In this document: positions 41,539 through 50,870 of the stretch, piece by piece
How the letters are laid out: every line of letters begins with the position of its first letter
Position numbering within the stretch: the first letter of the stretch is position 1
From: Lachnospiraceae bacterium NK4A144
GTDB taxonomy: Bacteria > Bacillota > Clostridia > Lachnospirales > Lachnospiraceae
Length of the DNA: 64,000 bases
Direction: 5' to 3'
Assembly (NCBI GenBank): GCA_000424365.1
Contig: KE384176.1
Coordinates: forward strand, 1 to 64,000
Translations under genes and position numbers: made by a program
The notes under the pieces: model-generated
The model's database searches: none
What the model saw: the letters and a program-made list of their open reading frames with translations, nothing else
What the model was told of the DNA's origin: nothing

Positions 41539-43113
41539 TTAGTCGTGGAGTTCTTTTTCTTTTCCCCATTTTAAGTAATCATAGACCATTATAAGCCTTC
41601 TGATATGACTTCTTGTTCCGACTTGGGCTGTTTCCAGAACATTTACATCCTTATCAAATATTTCCTGAAGCACTTTCTCTAATTCATCAACGTTCATTTC
41701 GTCCTGCGGAAGGTGCGATATTAATCTCGTTGCTTTTTCCAAAGACGACTTCTCCTGATTCCAAATCTGTGTAACTGATGTATAATCTCCAAGACATTTT
41801 CTGTTTTTCTTAATAGTATTGGAAATAATATGGTCAAAATCCAATGAAACGGCTATTTTTTTACACTCTTCAAATTCTTTCGTCGCTTTACTCAAATATT
41901 TATTTATTGGTAATCTACCCGAATTCTGCTTTATCAGAGGAGGAAAGGCATACTCTAAAAGATCATCCGCTGTAAAATCCAAGTCATCAAGTATTATACT
42001 TCTATACCATTCATTAGGTTTTAAACCGCTAAGACCTTTTAAGCCATAATCAGACATTTTACCAATTGAAAGTACAAGTTCTTCATCACCAACCCTATTA
42101 TCATCAAGTGCTGCTACCCGTAAGTGACCTGTTGGAACGCTAGAAATAGTGTAATCATAAATTTCTTGCTTAAATCTTCTAAGAATCCTAACTGGTAGTT
42201 TTGCCCTTTTATTTTCCAATGCTTTATATAGTGGCATAAAGTCTGACAGGATTATTCTCTTCATAGTAAGTGGTTTGTCTCCTGCCATAATAACATAAGG
42301 TGTAATTTCTGCCCCAACAAAATCAGCCCTATATTCCACAAATATAAATCTATCTTCAAGTATCCTAAGTTGATCAGTGTTTAAGCATTGAACAATAGAT
42401 TTAATGATATTGATAATATTAGTATCGCTTATAGAATAACCCATAAAAATTATAGGATACTCCATAAAAATGGTCAGGAGTTTAGCGGCAAGGTAAGCGC
42501 TTTTCGAATCAAATTCAAGATAGTCTTCTTCGTTTATAACAATACTTTCTGGTTTATCTATATCACCATGAATTTTATATATTTCTGCCACACCCTGTAA
42601 CGCAGAAAAAATAAGTTCACTTTGTCCAATATAAGTTGAATAACCACTGAATACATTTTCAAGAAGTTTATCGTAATTAGTTGTTATGACACCTGAAATA
42701 CTTTTTTCAGCCAAAAATCGAAGTTCATCTAACTCATCAGCATATGTATCTTGAATTAAACAATTATTTCGGATAAACTCTGCAATTTCTACCTTAAATG
42801 GCGATACACCATTTTGAATTTCTTTCAAACCTGCTTCTCCAACAGTTCTTATGTTTGAATCTGCAAACCATTTTTCATCGTAATCGTGTTGAATTAATTC
42901 TGCAATCTTCGGCATAATACCAGCCTTGCATTCACTGGACTTTGCCTTATTTTCAAATGAATTATATGCAAATTCATCCTTGCCAATAACATCAACAAAA
43001 TGTTTTAAAAGACCTTTCCAATCCGGTAAGTTCAAATAACGCCTAGACATACCAGATCCAACAAATAAAAAGGGAGTAGTAGTAAAATTCCCTATCAGTT
43101 CTTCTAACGTCAT
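41539..43113 (-). CDS. SIR2 family NADase-type defence protein
   Basis: The start is ATG 43113, eight bases after GTGGAGG; a longer open frame upstream lies in the next gene's repeats. About 524 residues. The SIR2 domain spans roughly 1-260: FLFVGSGMSRRYL (NAD loop), ISGVITTNYDKLLE, KIHGDIDKPESIV (catalytic His), and YPIIFMGYSISDTNI. The C-terminal half is helical and unassigned. Single-gene SIR2 proteins of this size deplete NAD during phage infection, by analogy with ThsA and DSR1/DSR2. No partner gene is adjacent. Confidence 0.82.
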   Translation of the reverse strand: MTLEELIGNFTTTPFLFVGSGMSRRYLNLPDWKGLLKHFVDVIGKDEFAYNSFENKAKSSECKAGIMPKIAELIQHDYDEKWFADSNIRTVGEAGLKEIQNGVSPFKVEIAEFIRNNCLIQDTYADELDELRFLAEKSISGVITTNYDKLLENVFSGYSTYIGQSELIFSALQGVAEIYKIHGDIDKPESIVINEEDYLEFDSKSAYLAAKLLTIFMEYPIIFMGYSISDTNIINIIKSIVQCLNTDQLRILEDRFIFVEYRADFVGAEITPYVIMAGDKPLTMKRIILSDFMPLYKALENKRAKLPVRILRRFKQEIYDYTISSVPTGHLRVAALDDNRVGDEELVLSIGKMSDYGLKGLSGLKPNEWYRSIILDDLDFTADDLLEYAFPPLIKQNSGRLPINKYLSKATKEFEECKKIAVSLDFDHIISNTIKKNRKCLGDYTSVTQIWNQEKSSLEKATRLISHLPQDEMNVDELEKVLQEIFDKDVNVLETAQVGTRSHIRRLIMVYDYLKWGKEKELHD

Positions 43114-43144
43114 TTTCATATCCTCCACTCTTCTATCACTCATT

Positions 43145-43618
43145 TCAATAATTATCTTCCCAATACTCGTAGGCATCATCCCAATCATCGAAATCATCTT
43201 CCCATGCGTCATCCGCATAATCCTCAGGGGTATCATAATCATCCGGATCATTATTTAAGGAATCAAAGTTATCCGTTGTCGAATATCCAGATGACCATTC
43301 TATCTGATCTCTATATGCCCCATAATCCTCGCTCTCTGTCGTATCTTCAGTTTCAGAATATGTGCTTCTGTAGCTCCTGCTTGTCTCAAATAATGTATCA
43401 GGTTGGTCATCAGAATTCTCTGAAAATGTATCAGTAGAACCATCATCAATATCTACAGATTCAGAAGAATATTCGCTGCTCTCAACACTGTAATCAGTCG
43501 ATTCCGTTGATACGCTGCCCCCAGTAACATTCTTCTTTGAGACGCAGCCGACAAAAACAATCATCACCAAAACTGTTAAAATCGTAATAGCAGCTCTAAC
43601 ATACGCATTATCTCGCAT
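43145..43618 (-). CDS. Low-complexity lipoprotein, duplicate copy
   Basis: 157 residues from ATG 43618, preceded by GAGGGA. It matches 39870-40343 over its full length with about 85% identity; the lipobox is FVGC. The same Ser/Asp/Glu repeats and WEDNY end are present. It lies directly upstream of the SIR2 gene on the same strand, with 31 bases between. Confidence 0.65.
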   Translation of the reverse strand: MRDNAYVRAAITILTVLVMIVFVGCVSKKNVTGGSVSTESTDYSVESSEYSSESVDIDDGSTDTFSENSDDQPDTLFETSRSYRSTYSETEDTTESEDYGAYRDQIEWSSGYSTTDNFDSLNNDPDDYDTPEDYADDAWEDDFDDWDDAYEYWEDNY

Positions 43619-43636
43619 AGGTTCCCTCTCCACCTA

Positions 43637-43726
43637 TAATGACTTTCTATCATCACTATCCGCACTGATGAAATTCTTTACAAACATACTCGCTAAAAGC
43701 TTTTGCTTTCTCTCCGATAACTCCAT
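43637..43726 (-). pseudogene. 5' scrap of the duplicated acetyltransferase
   Basis: From ATG 43726 the first ~30 codons of the gene at 40355-41014 are kept with two or three changes. It then jumps directly to the lipoprotein leader. The other ~190 codons are deleted compared with the parental locus. Confidence 0.8.
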
Positions 43727-43881
43727 GTTTCTGCCTCTCCTTATGCTCTTATCGGTTCTATGTAAAATCAACTATTGAACTTTTTTGTCTTCAAATCTAT
43801 GTTATACTTAACTTAGTCAACTTGTGACGGATAAAAGCTGGGTTCCCGAATGGGAGTAGGCACGTAAGTGCTCAGAATTCC

Positions 43882-44654
43882 TTTGCTCCTGGGGTTGACT
43901 ATTTTTTGAACATTTTTTCTTCAAATCATCAAGCAATGTGCTTGGTGCTTTTTATATTTTGCTACACTGCTGAAAATCCAACATTCTGTTGATTCTTTCC
44001 TCAATAAAAGGCGACCACCACTCACGATATCCTTCTAACGTAGGATGAATAGGATCTGCCATAAATCTCTTATAATCTTCGGCACTTACAGCATTGAGCT
44101 CAGGATCATCCCAAAGATTTACAATCTCAATTCCCCATTTCTGGGCAATACTCTTTAGTAACAAAACCATATTCGAATACTTCTCAGAATCGTATCTTGT
44201 GCCTGTATAAAATGCTATGGGACATTTCCATTTTTCTCTAGCATAGGCAATAATATACTATATTGCTCCTGCAACAGTGCTTAAATCAAATGAATCTAAT
44301 GTTTTCCCCTCAGCGATATTTCCCAACGGGCTGTCAAGCGAAGCATCATTAGTCGAAAGCTGGCAGACAAACAAATCCGCTGAATCCGCCTTTATCCCCC
44401 TTATTCTCCTAACGTATGATTCATCATTCTCATCGACCAGCGTTGTTCCGGAAACAGCCTCTTTTATCATTTCATAGCCATACTTTTCGCAGATTATATC
44501 AGCAAAAGATATTCCTCCCGCTGCCGATCCGTAAGTTACTGAAGAACCTAAAAATATAATCTTTTTACAGTTATTAACCATACTCCTCTTATCTGACATT
44601 TTCGCCATCATCTCGACACCAACGCCCTCTCCATCTTCACATGAGGAATACCGT
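43882..44654. repeat. 773-bp direct duplication, copy 2
   Basis: Same sequence as 35313-36085 with few substitutions. At 44654 identity stops within the acetyltransferase end and an internally deleted remainder follows (CCAACGTTACTACTCTGCC). Another ~100 bases before 43882 (43770-43881) show no gene. Confidence 0.95.
43952..44611 (-). pseudogene. SGNH hydrolase copy with nonsense mutation
   Basis: Equivalent to 35401-36042. One base change turns a Glu codon into TAG at 44258-44260, splitting the gene after AGAI, before the catalytic Asp-His block. The natural stop is also changed (TAG to CAG), extending the second half to 43952. The product is inactive while the first copy is intact. Confidence 0.92.
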
Positions 44655-44714
44655 GCGCCAACGTTACTACTCTGCCAATCTGAGCAATCCTTTCAATCCA
44701 TCTTCCGCCTATTT

Positions 44715-45116
44715 TCACATCTCTTCTCTGATTTTTTCTATCAAAGTAACATCTGCCGGCAGCCAATCAACGGAGTCAAGATTGTCTTTTGTCAGCCATT
44801 TAGCCGCTTCATGTTCTCTCAAAGTCAAATCACCGCTTTCAATCCGGCACCAAAAGCAATCCATGGAAAGATGAAATGTAGAGTAATCATATTCAATCGT
44901 ATCAATCAAGTCCCCCACCAATATTTCCGTATCCAGTTCTTCTTTGATTTCTCTTTTTAGTGCCTCTTGTGGGGTTTCGCCTTCTTCAATTTTTCCACCC
45001 GGAAATTCCCAGCCACCTTTGAATTCACCATAGCCTCGCTGTGTTGCGAAAATAATTGGTTCATTCTTGTCATTTTTGTCTTTCATTACTGCTGCCACTA
45101 CACGTATTTTCTTCAT
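44715..45116 (-). CDS. Nudix (MutT-type) pyrophosphohydrolase
   Basis: 133 residues. The Nudix box GGKIEEGETPQEALKREIKEEL is complete in its catalytic Glu residues. It starts MKKIRVVAAVMKD and has the GEFKGGWEFPGG lead typical of (deoxy)nucleoside triphosphate pyrophosphohydrolases. It hydrolyses oxidised or unusual NTPs. AGGAG overlaps the end of the helicase gene 12 bases upstream, so it is the last member of the operon. Confidence 0.88.
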   Translation of the reverse strand: MKKIRVVAAVMKDKNDKNEPIIFATQRGYGEFKGGWEFPGGKIEEGETPQEALKREIKEELDTEILVGDLIDTIEYDYSTFHLSMDCFWCRIESGDLTLREHEAAKWLTKDNLDSVDWLPADVTLIEKIREEM

Positions 45117-45128
45117 GCAAACTAACTC

Positions 45129-48122
45129 CTACGCTGTAAAATAATCAAATATATCTTTTCTCGCTTCGTTTTTAAGCTCTAACTTAAAATTCATAATTGG
45201 AAGTAATTTGCCTTTGTCATTTTGAATGGTTGTCTGCTCCCACTTTATCGGATTAACTTCTCCCATATAATAAAAGTCGCTTCCTTCACCATCACTCTTT
45301 TTTACAAAAAGCAAAATCTTTAACCCATTTTCTCTCGCGTGAATAATCGCTTGAGCTTCAGGACTATTCTCACTTACCTTACTACGAGTCATCCAACTAA
45401 AAATCTTATTGCTATAGCACGCCGGATTAGACGCAATTTTTTCAAATTCATCTGCGTATTTTGTACTACTCGCAATATCATCGGATTTCTCATACGTAAC
45501 AAATATCGGGCAAGTATTGTGTTTGATCCGATATCCATATACTGTTGAACTATCATCTTTAGCCCAGTTCAAAATACGGCATACATCTTTTCTGGAATAC
45601 TTCTGATACAAAACAAGATTATTTTCATCATGTTCACCATACATATCCTGATATCTCGTAATACCATATTCTACCAGTGTAGCTAATTCTTTTTCGAAAT
45701 ACATATTTTTCAGCTTTTCAGCAAAGCTTTTAGCACGTTGAGCCAAACCTTTTTCCACTGAATCCCGGTTTATGATATCAATAGTCTCATATCGTTTCTT
45801 TTCTGAAGGTGCGTTAATGAACTCTTTCGTCAACACTTTATAAGCCGACACGTAATCAGCCTCTCGATACTTCTCATTCATCTTCTCCAATCCATCTTTC
45901 ATCGAATCGATTGAGAACTCTCCATTTTCGAGAAGCATTCGACACATTAACAGCTCATGTATGCGCTTTCCATTCATGATAATATTAGATACAAACTCCA
46001 ATATCTTTTCTTCCTCATCAGAAAAGACTACTTTATATTCCTTGTCCACCAAACGTACAAACTTATCATACGTCTTGGAATAATCAACAAAAAGCATCGG
46101 ATCAATTTCACCGTTTTCATAAAAATCCATTATCGTCGGAATTCGTCCCAATTTATCCTTTAGATTCATATATTTCTCAGTAAGTAGCTTACGATTTGTT
46201 GACATCCGATCAATGGAATCATAAATTCTTCTTTTGGAAATCTCATCAAAATGTACCGTCGACGCTCCCGGAATAATCCGTCCGCCCTCCATTAGATAAC
46301 GACGAACATTATCCTTGTTATAGGATCTATCTCCGGACAAGGCAATCGGAATCATAAAGTTCGTCTCGTAATTTCCAATAAAATCCAAAATTACGACGTA
46401 TTCCTTGCCCTCGGCTTTTCTAAGTCCTCGACCTAATTGCTGAATAAAAACAATTGGAGACTGCGTCTTTCGAAGCATGATTACCTGATTAACTTCTACA
46501 ATATCAACGCCTTCATTTAGGATTTCTACAGAAAATATATAATCAAGCGGCTGCTTCTCATCAGTAGCATCTTCTTCATTCATCGCTAGTCGCTCAAACG
46601 CATTCTCTCTGGCTTCATCACTTGCATCGCCATTTAACGAAATTGTTCGGAAATTCTTTCCGGTATCCGGATTAATTGTTTCGTTAAAAATATTTGACAA
46701 TGCAATAGATTCCTTAATGCTGCTGCAGAAGATAATACCCTTAACTTTTTCTCCGCTATATCCAAAATAAGTTGCCTGATCAATGATATGCTTTACTCTG
46801 CTATCACTTGTAAGCATATTAAAGTCCACTTCATTTTGATCACCTATTATTTCAAGATCGCTAATTCCAAAATAATGAAATGGACAAAGAAGATTTTCTT
46901 CCATAGCCTGTTGCAAACGGATCTCATATGCAATTTGATGATTAAATTGCTCATAGACATTTCGTCCTTCAATATTATCGTCTCGCTTATCAGGTGTCGC
47001 CGTCATTCCGAGCCATAATTTGGGCTTAAAATATTTCATAACATCCTGATAAGAGTTTGCCGGACTATGATGCGCTTCATCCAATATTACGCAATCAAAT
47101 GCATCAGGTGTAAACTTTCTAAGATTTTCTTCCTTTCTGAGCGTCTGTACAGTTGCAAATATAATATCTTTATCCTTATTATCCTCAAGCGTAGGTGTTC
47201 CACAAATCACACCCATAGAAACAGAACTCGGAAATACATTCTGATAAGAACGCATAGATTGTCTCGCAAGCTGTTCACGATGCACAACGAACAGAACCCT
47301 TTTAAATCCCAATTCTCGCATAGCAAACGCCGAAGCATATGTTTTTCCTGTTCCTGTTGCTGATATCAATAATGCCTTATCGTTGTTTTTCTCCTGTTCG
47401 ATAATACGCTGCAGATTATTTATAAAGCGAACCTGCATACTATTCGGTTGAAGTTTCGCTTTTTCAATATGAACTAAAGGATCATTTTTTACTATTTCAC
47501 GTTGTTTCTTTGAAACTCTGTAAGCGGTTTTATACTGTTCTCTGATTTCATCATAATCAACTGTATATGGCGAATTCCATAGTTCATTAAATTCACTCAA
47601 AATCTCCTGAGCCATTTCACCACGATCTGTAGATACAAGTTTTGTATTCCACTCTCGATTAGAAGTAAGCGCAAACTCAGTCATATTTGAGCTTCCTATG
47701 ATAATTCTATACACTTCATCTTTTTGAAAAATGTATCCCTTTGTATGAAAACCAACGCCCGATGCATTCACATCATACATGCGAAGTGTGATATTCGACA
47801 GACTATTTAGCGTCTCCAATGCTCTTGGTTGGCTAAAATTAAGATAATTTGTTGTAAGTATCTCTCCCTTAATTCCTCGTCTTTCCAGTTCTTGAAAGAT
47901 TTGGAGCAAAGGCGTAATCCCACCCTGTGTTATAAATGCAACACTGATCTGAAATCTATCGCATGAGAGTAGTTCATCTTCAATTGATGCGACAACCTTC
48001 TTTCCCTGTTTGTAATTATTCGATACAAACGATGGCTTAAACGCCTCATTTGAATTGATATTAGAATCAATATATGCTGTTTCAAAACCGGACCGAAGAT
48101 CCGATAATATTTCTGCTTTCAT
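45129..48122 (-). CDS. PLD-nuclease / SF2 helicase / DUF3427 protein
   Basis: 997 residues. Residues about 30-190 are a phospholipase-D-like nuclease domain with FHTKGYIFQKDE and GSSNMTEFAL (HxK...GSxN). The helicase follows: ISATGTGKTYASA (Walker A, near 255), VILDEAHHS (DEAH), GMTATPDKRDD, and QLGRGLRKAEGK (motif VI, near 565). The C-terminal ~350 residues are DUF3427. Such nuclease-helicases are widespread and are thought to act on foreign DNA. The HNH and Nudix genes on either side are spaced by 2 and 12 bases. Confidence 0.9.
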   Translation of the reverse strand: MKAEILSDLRSGFETAYIDSNINSNEAFKPSFVSNNYKQGKKVVASIEDELLSCDRFQISVAFITQGGITPLLQIFQELERRGIKGEILTTNYLNFSQPRALETLNSLSNITLRMYDVNASGVGFHTKGYIFQKDEVYRIIIGSSNMTEFALTSNREWNTKLVSTDRGEMAQEILSEFNELWNSPYTVDYDEIREQYKTAYRVSKKQREIVKNDPLVHIEKAKLQPNSMQVRFINNLQRIIEQEKNNDKALLISATGTGKTYASAFAMRELGFKRVLFVVHREQLARQSMRSYQNVFPSSVSMGVICGTPTLEDNKDKDIIFATVQTLRKEENLRKFTPDAFDCVILDEAHHSPANSYQDVMKYFKPKLWLGMTATPDKRDDNIEGRNVYEQFNHQIAYEIRLQQAMEENLLCPFHYFGISDLEIIGDQNEVDFNMLTSDSRVKHIIDQATYFGYSGEKVKGIIFCSSIKESIALSNIFNETINPDTGKNFRTISLNGDASDEARENAFERLAMNEEDATDEKQPLDYIFSVEILNEGVDIVEVNQVIMLRKTQSPIVFIQQLGRGLRKAEGKEYVVILDFIGNYETNFMIPIALSGDRSYNKDNVRRYLMEGGRIIPGASTVHFDEISKRRIYDSIDRMSTNRKLLTEKYMNLKDKLGRIPTIMDFYENGEIDPMLFVDYSKTYDKFVRLVDKEYKVVFSDEEEKILEFVSNIIMNGKRIHELLMCRMLLENGEFSIDSMKDGLEKMNEKYREADYVSAYKVLTKEFINAPSEKKRYETIDIINRDSVEKGLAQRAKSFAEKLKNMYFEKELATLVEYGITRYQDMYGEHDENNLVLYQKYSRKDVCRILNWAKDDSSTVYGYRIKHNTCPIFVTYEKSDDIASSTKYADEFEKIASNPACYSNKIFSWMTRSKVSENSPEAQAIIHARENGLKILLFVKKSDGEGSDFYYMGEVNPIKWEQTTIQNDKGKLLPIMNFKLELKNEARKDIFDYFTA

Positions 48123-48124
48123 TA

Positions 48125-49303
48125 TTATCCTCTATTCCAAATCTCATACCCCTGTCTTCTGGCAGAGTCATACACCGGTTGCATATTCTTCTGAAGGATA
48201 TTATAAAATTCTTCCTGTGTATTCCCTTTTCGGTACAGTTCCTGCCCTGCCCAAATAGAATGTAGATTATCTCTGTAGCAGGCCTCATACCGTTTATGTA
48301 TCACTTCATTCTTATGGATATATCCGTACAATAAATACTGATTCTCAGCAAAACTCTTAAAATAGGGATCCCACTTAGGAAGTCGGTTGCTCTTTACCGA
48401 ATTCAGTGAAGAATCCATCGGCATGAGGTTCCACAGTTCATCATTCATCACAAATGACCATGGAATAAAATGATCCACATCATACTTCTTTGGTTCGACC
48501 ATTTCTCCGGTAAATACATCTTTTACTTCGCTAATATCAAAGATACATTCCCATAGCTTTCGCACATTATTCAGCTTCCGCATCTTCTCATCCATCGGTA
48601 CAAGCTTATACACAAGTCCCGGAACCTCAGGATTATTATTCTGAAGCCACTTTACTTTCTCGTACTGAATCCACCCAAGGATTGATACCGTATTATCCTG
48701 GATCATCTCCATCCATGCAGGATGAAAATAGATCTCCCTTTTCAATTTACTGGATTCTCCAAGTGTATACGGAAGCAATACCACATCACGATTTATCATC
48801 TGTATATATGCTACCATCCTGCGAATACTGTTCCAATCCACTGCAGACTTATCATTCACAAAGAAGCCTGCGAGAGCCCTGTATGGTACCATGTTGGTAA
48901 GCTGTTCTTTAGCACTTTTTAATTCCTTATCATGCTCCTTGATGGCATTCTTTATTTCTACTTTTGATGCATTTGCCGGCAGGTTACTAAGTTCTGATAA
49001 GGTAAGTACGGCCCGTTCAAGACCATCCCGTACATGACCATCTGCCATCATTCCCGATAGGTGTATATGAAACTCTCTGACCGAATACCAGGCATTACAG
49101 ATCATCTCATTGATCACTGTATCAAAGGTGGTCTCACTAATCCCCTCCGATATCAACTGCACAATAGCTTCCAGCCAATAGAATTTGTAACAGTAAGAAG
49201 GATCTTTCATCATATGTGAAAAACCCTCGATATCCAACGTATTATGATATTTTCCATCAATTTTCAGACTGTATCCAACTTTTTCAAAATCAAATTCAGC
49301 CAT
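48125..49303 (-). CDS. HNH endonuclease domain protein
   Basis: 392 residues; GGGGATGAGA precedes ATG 49303. The long N-terminal part has a HIHLSGMMADGHVRDGLERA helical region. The nuclease is at residues about 270-310: KKYDVDHFIPWSFVMNDE, then WNLMPMDSSLNSVKSNRLP, a typical HNH metal site. It begins inside the methyltransferase end (40-base overlap) and its stop almost touches the helicase start, so one mRNA encodes all. Probably the DNA-cutting partner of the helicase. Confidence 0.88.
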   Translation of the reverse strand: MAEFDFEKVGYSLKIDGKYHNTLDIEGFSHMMKDPSYCYKFYWLEAIVQLISEGISETTFDTVINEMICNAWYSVREFHIHLSGMMADGHVRDGLERAVLTLSELSNLPANASKVEIKNAIKEHDKELKSAKEQLTNMVPYRALAGFFVNDKSAVDWNSIRRMVAYIQMINRDVVLLPYTLGESSKLKREIYFHPAWMEMIQDNTVSILGWIQYEKVKWLQNNNPEVPGLVYKLVPMDEKMRKLNNVRKLWECIFDISEVKDVFTGEMVEPKKYDVDHFIPWSFVMNDELWNLMPMDSSLNSVKSNRLPKWDPYFKSFAENQYLLYGYIHKNEVIHKRYEACYRDNLHSIWAGQELYRKGNTQEEFYNILQKNMQPVYDSARRQGYEIWNRG

Positions 49304-49887
49304 TTCTCATCCCCTCTGCCCGGACGAACATCATCCGATATCCACGACTTTTTTATCTCAAGTTTCGGAAAGGCCTTCAAAAACTCCGCAAAACTTTCCC
49401 TTGTAAAATCCGTGAAATATCTTCCATTCCGATATCCTTCAAAATCACCATATTTGAAAGATGTATAAATGTATCCGTTCTTCTTCGTCGCCCGGATCAT
49501 CTTGCACATTACATCCTTAAGCTCTTCTTTTGATAGATGAAGTATAGACGAACATGCCCATATGGCATCATATTTTTCAACAGCATCCAGCTCTGAAAAC
49601 AGCATCTTTTTTATCGGAATACCTACGTTCTTCTCGGCAATCCTACATATTTCTTCTGAACCATCTGATGCCTCTACCTGAAATCCTTTACTTAGGAAAT
49701 ACTTTGCATCCCTTCCGGATCCGCAACCGAAATCGAGAATAAATGCACCGGTGGTAAGATTTTTCAAAAACATATCCTGTACTTCTGTAAACTCCACATT
49801 TACTGTACCGGATACAAAAGTATCAGCGTTTTGGTTGTAGTAATCTATTGTTCGATTCAATGATTTATTAATCACATTTCGCTCCAT
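49264..49887 (-). CDS. SAM-dependent methyltransferase (class I)
   Basis: 207 residues. The SAM loop is ILDFGCGSGRDAKYFL near residue 50, followed by VEASDGSEE (acidic residue for the ribose) and DAIWACSSILHL. This is the Methyltransf_11/25 small-molecule or protein type, without the DPPY/NPPY DNA-methylase motif. Start ATG 49887; a GTG at 49875 with GGAG ahead is an alternative. First in the four-gene operon with HNH, helicase and Nudix; the 40-base overlap points to co-translation. Confidence 0.82.
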   Translation of the reverse strand: MERNVINKSLNRTIDYYNQNADTFVSGTVNVEFTEVQDMFLKNLTTGAFILDFGCGSGRDAKYFLSKGFQVEASDGSEEICRIAEKNVGIPIKKMLFSELDAVEKYDAIWACSSILHLSKEELKDVMCKMIRATKKNGYIYTSFKYGDFEGYRNGRYFTDFTRESFAEFLKAFPKLEIKKSWISDDVRPGRGDEKWLNLILKKLDTV

Positions 49888-49896
49888 AAATGTCGC

Positions 49897-50075
49897 TTAC
49901 AGATCTGCCACATCCATTGTTTTGATATTGTTTTTTCGCAATAACTCTGCAAACACGCCCTGCCCTTGGATTGTTTTTCCAGAAAACGTTCCGTCATAGA
50001 TACTCTTTACACCGCAGGATGGGCTTCTTGACTGCAATATCACTAGATCAACTTGGTTCTTCAATACCATTTTTT
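49897..50075 (-). pseudogene. DUF523 gene tail fragment
   Basis: It matches the last ~58 codons of the intact DUF523 gene at 53525-53941 (SRSPSCGV, FSGKTIQGQGVFAELL, VADL) and the same spacer ATAAATGTCGC ahead of the next gene. Upstream it breaks off at a large hairpin. The methyltransferase operon therefore follows a copied gene end. Confidence 0.85.
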
Positions 50076-50082
50076 AAGCCAC

Positions 50083-50124
50083 GGGGACGGGGTTACAGGC
50101 TCATGGCCCTGTAACCCCGTCCCC
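50083..50124. repeat. GC-rich 17-bp perfect inverted repeat
   Basis: GGGGACGGGGTTACAGG (50083-50099) pairs perfectly with 50108-50124 across eight bases. It is strikingly GC-rich in an AT-rich region. It lies directly between the stop of the small protein gene at 50133 and the DUF523 fragment. It could be an extragenic palindrome or the footprint of a small element; no T-run follows. Confidence 0.75.
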
Positions 50125-50132
50125 CTATTGGC

Positions 50133-50363
50133 TCATACCTCTGCCTGTACGATATGTCCAAAGTTGAACTCATCCTGAAGCAATCCATATACATAGGACG
50201 GACTTTCTCTGTACAATCCGGTCTCAGTATCTATGATTTTCTCATAAACTTGCGAATCATATATTGTACGCATAGCGACATCATATTCTATGCCCTGTGT
50301 TTCAGTAAGCATCTCTACAAGATCCTGCACCATGTATTCAATCATCTGCTGTTCTTTACTCAT
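50133..50363 (-). CDS. Small protein, DUF3791-like
   Basis: 76 residues; AAAGGTGAG precedes ATG 50363. Helical, acidic; starts MSKEQQMIEYMVQDLVEM and ends ESPSYVYGLLQDEFNF. It resembles the small partner proteins found beside DUF3990 genes. It follows the DUF3990 gene by three bases, so it is part of the same operon and may act as antitoxin or accessory. Confidence 0.6.
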   Translation of the reverse strand: MSKEQQMIEYMVQDLVEMLTETQGIEYDVAMRTIYDSQVYEKIIDTETGLYRESPSYVYGLLQDEFNFGHIVQAEV

Positions 50364-50366
50364 AGC

Positions 50367-50870
50367 TTAATCGCTCACCTTTCTCAATAAACTAATTGCC
50401 TTCTGTGTATGGAAAGAATATTGATTGGTAGTCTTTTTATAAATCATACCACTAAGCATATTCTCAAAAGTAATAACACCATTCTCATACTGTCTGAATA
50501 AAAGAGCCATATCATCATCCGCTATTGGACCAATAACAATGTCATACTTATTATCAAAATTGCATTCCGGATCAGAAAAATCTGTAAACTTCTTGCTTCG
50601 ATTATTCCTTACAAAACGTGCCCATTCCTCAGATGTCTCTACTCCAAAATCCTTGATATTCAACCCTTCTGTCTCCATATAAGAATCATCTATCTCGTAA
50701 ACATTGAGAACCGGTGTGCCACCATAAATACGTGCTACACGGTTAGCCATCTTTTCAGCCTGTTCTTTCATAACCGTAAGATAGAATCCCTGTCCAAAAT
50801 CCTTATAGGGACGACACATAGCAAGATTTATCTCTTTTATATCTGTATTACTTCCGTGATATAAGAGCAT
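50367..50870 (-). CDS. DUF3990 protein (ADP-ribosyltransferase-like)
   Basis: 167 residues. MLLYHGSNTDIKEINL and KDFGQGFYLTVMKEQAE match the DUF3990 start, whose YHGS and G-FY-T elements resemble NAD-binding parts of ADP-ribosyltransferases. VIGPIADDDMALLF follows in the middle. Such genes are regularly flanked by DUF3791 genes, suggesting a toxin-antitoxin pair that modifies a cell component with NAD. ATGA overlaps the upstream gene's stop. Confidence 0.82.
   Translation of the reverse strand: MLLYHGSNTDIKEINLAMCRPYKDFGQGFYLTVMKEQAEKMANRVARIYGGTPVLNVYEIDDSYMETEGLNIKDFGVETSEEWARFVRNNRSKKFTDFSDPECNFDNKYDIVIGPIADDDMALLFRQYENGVITFENMLSGMIYKKTTNQYSFHTQKAISLLRKVSD

Noticed and set aside
41453-41539. 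CRISPR-like repeats
   Set aside because: Only two 23-bp units with changes, and no cas gene nearby.
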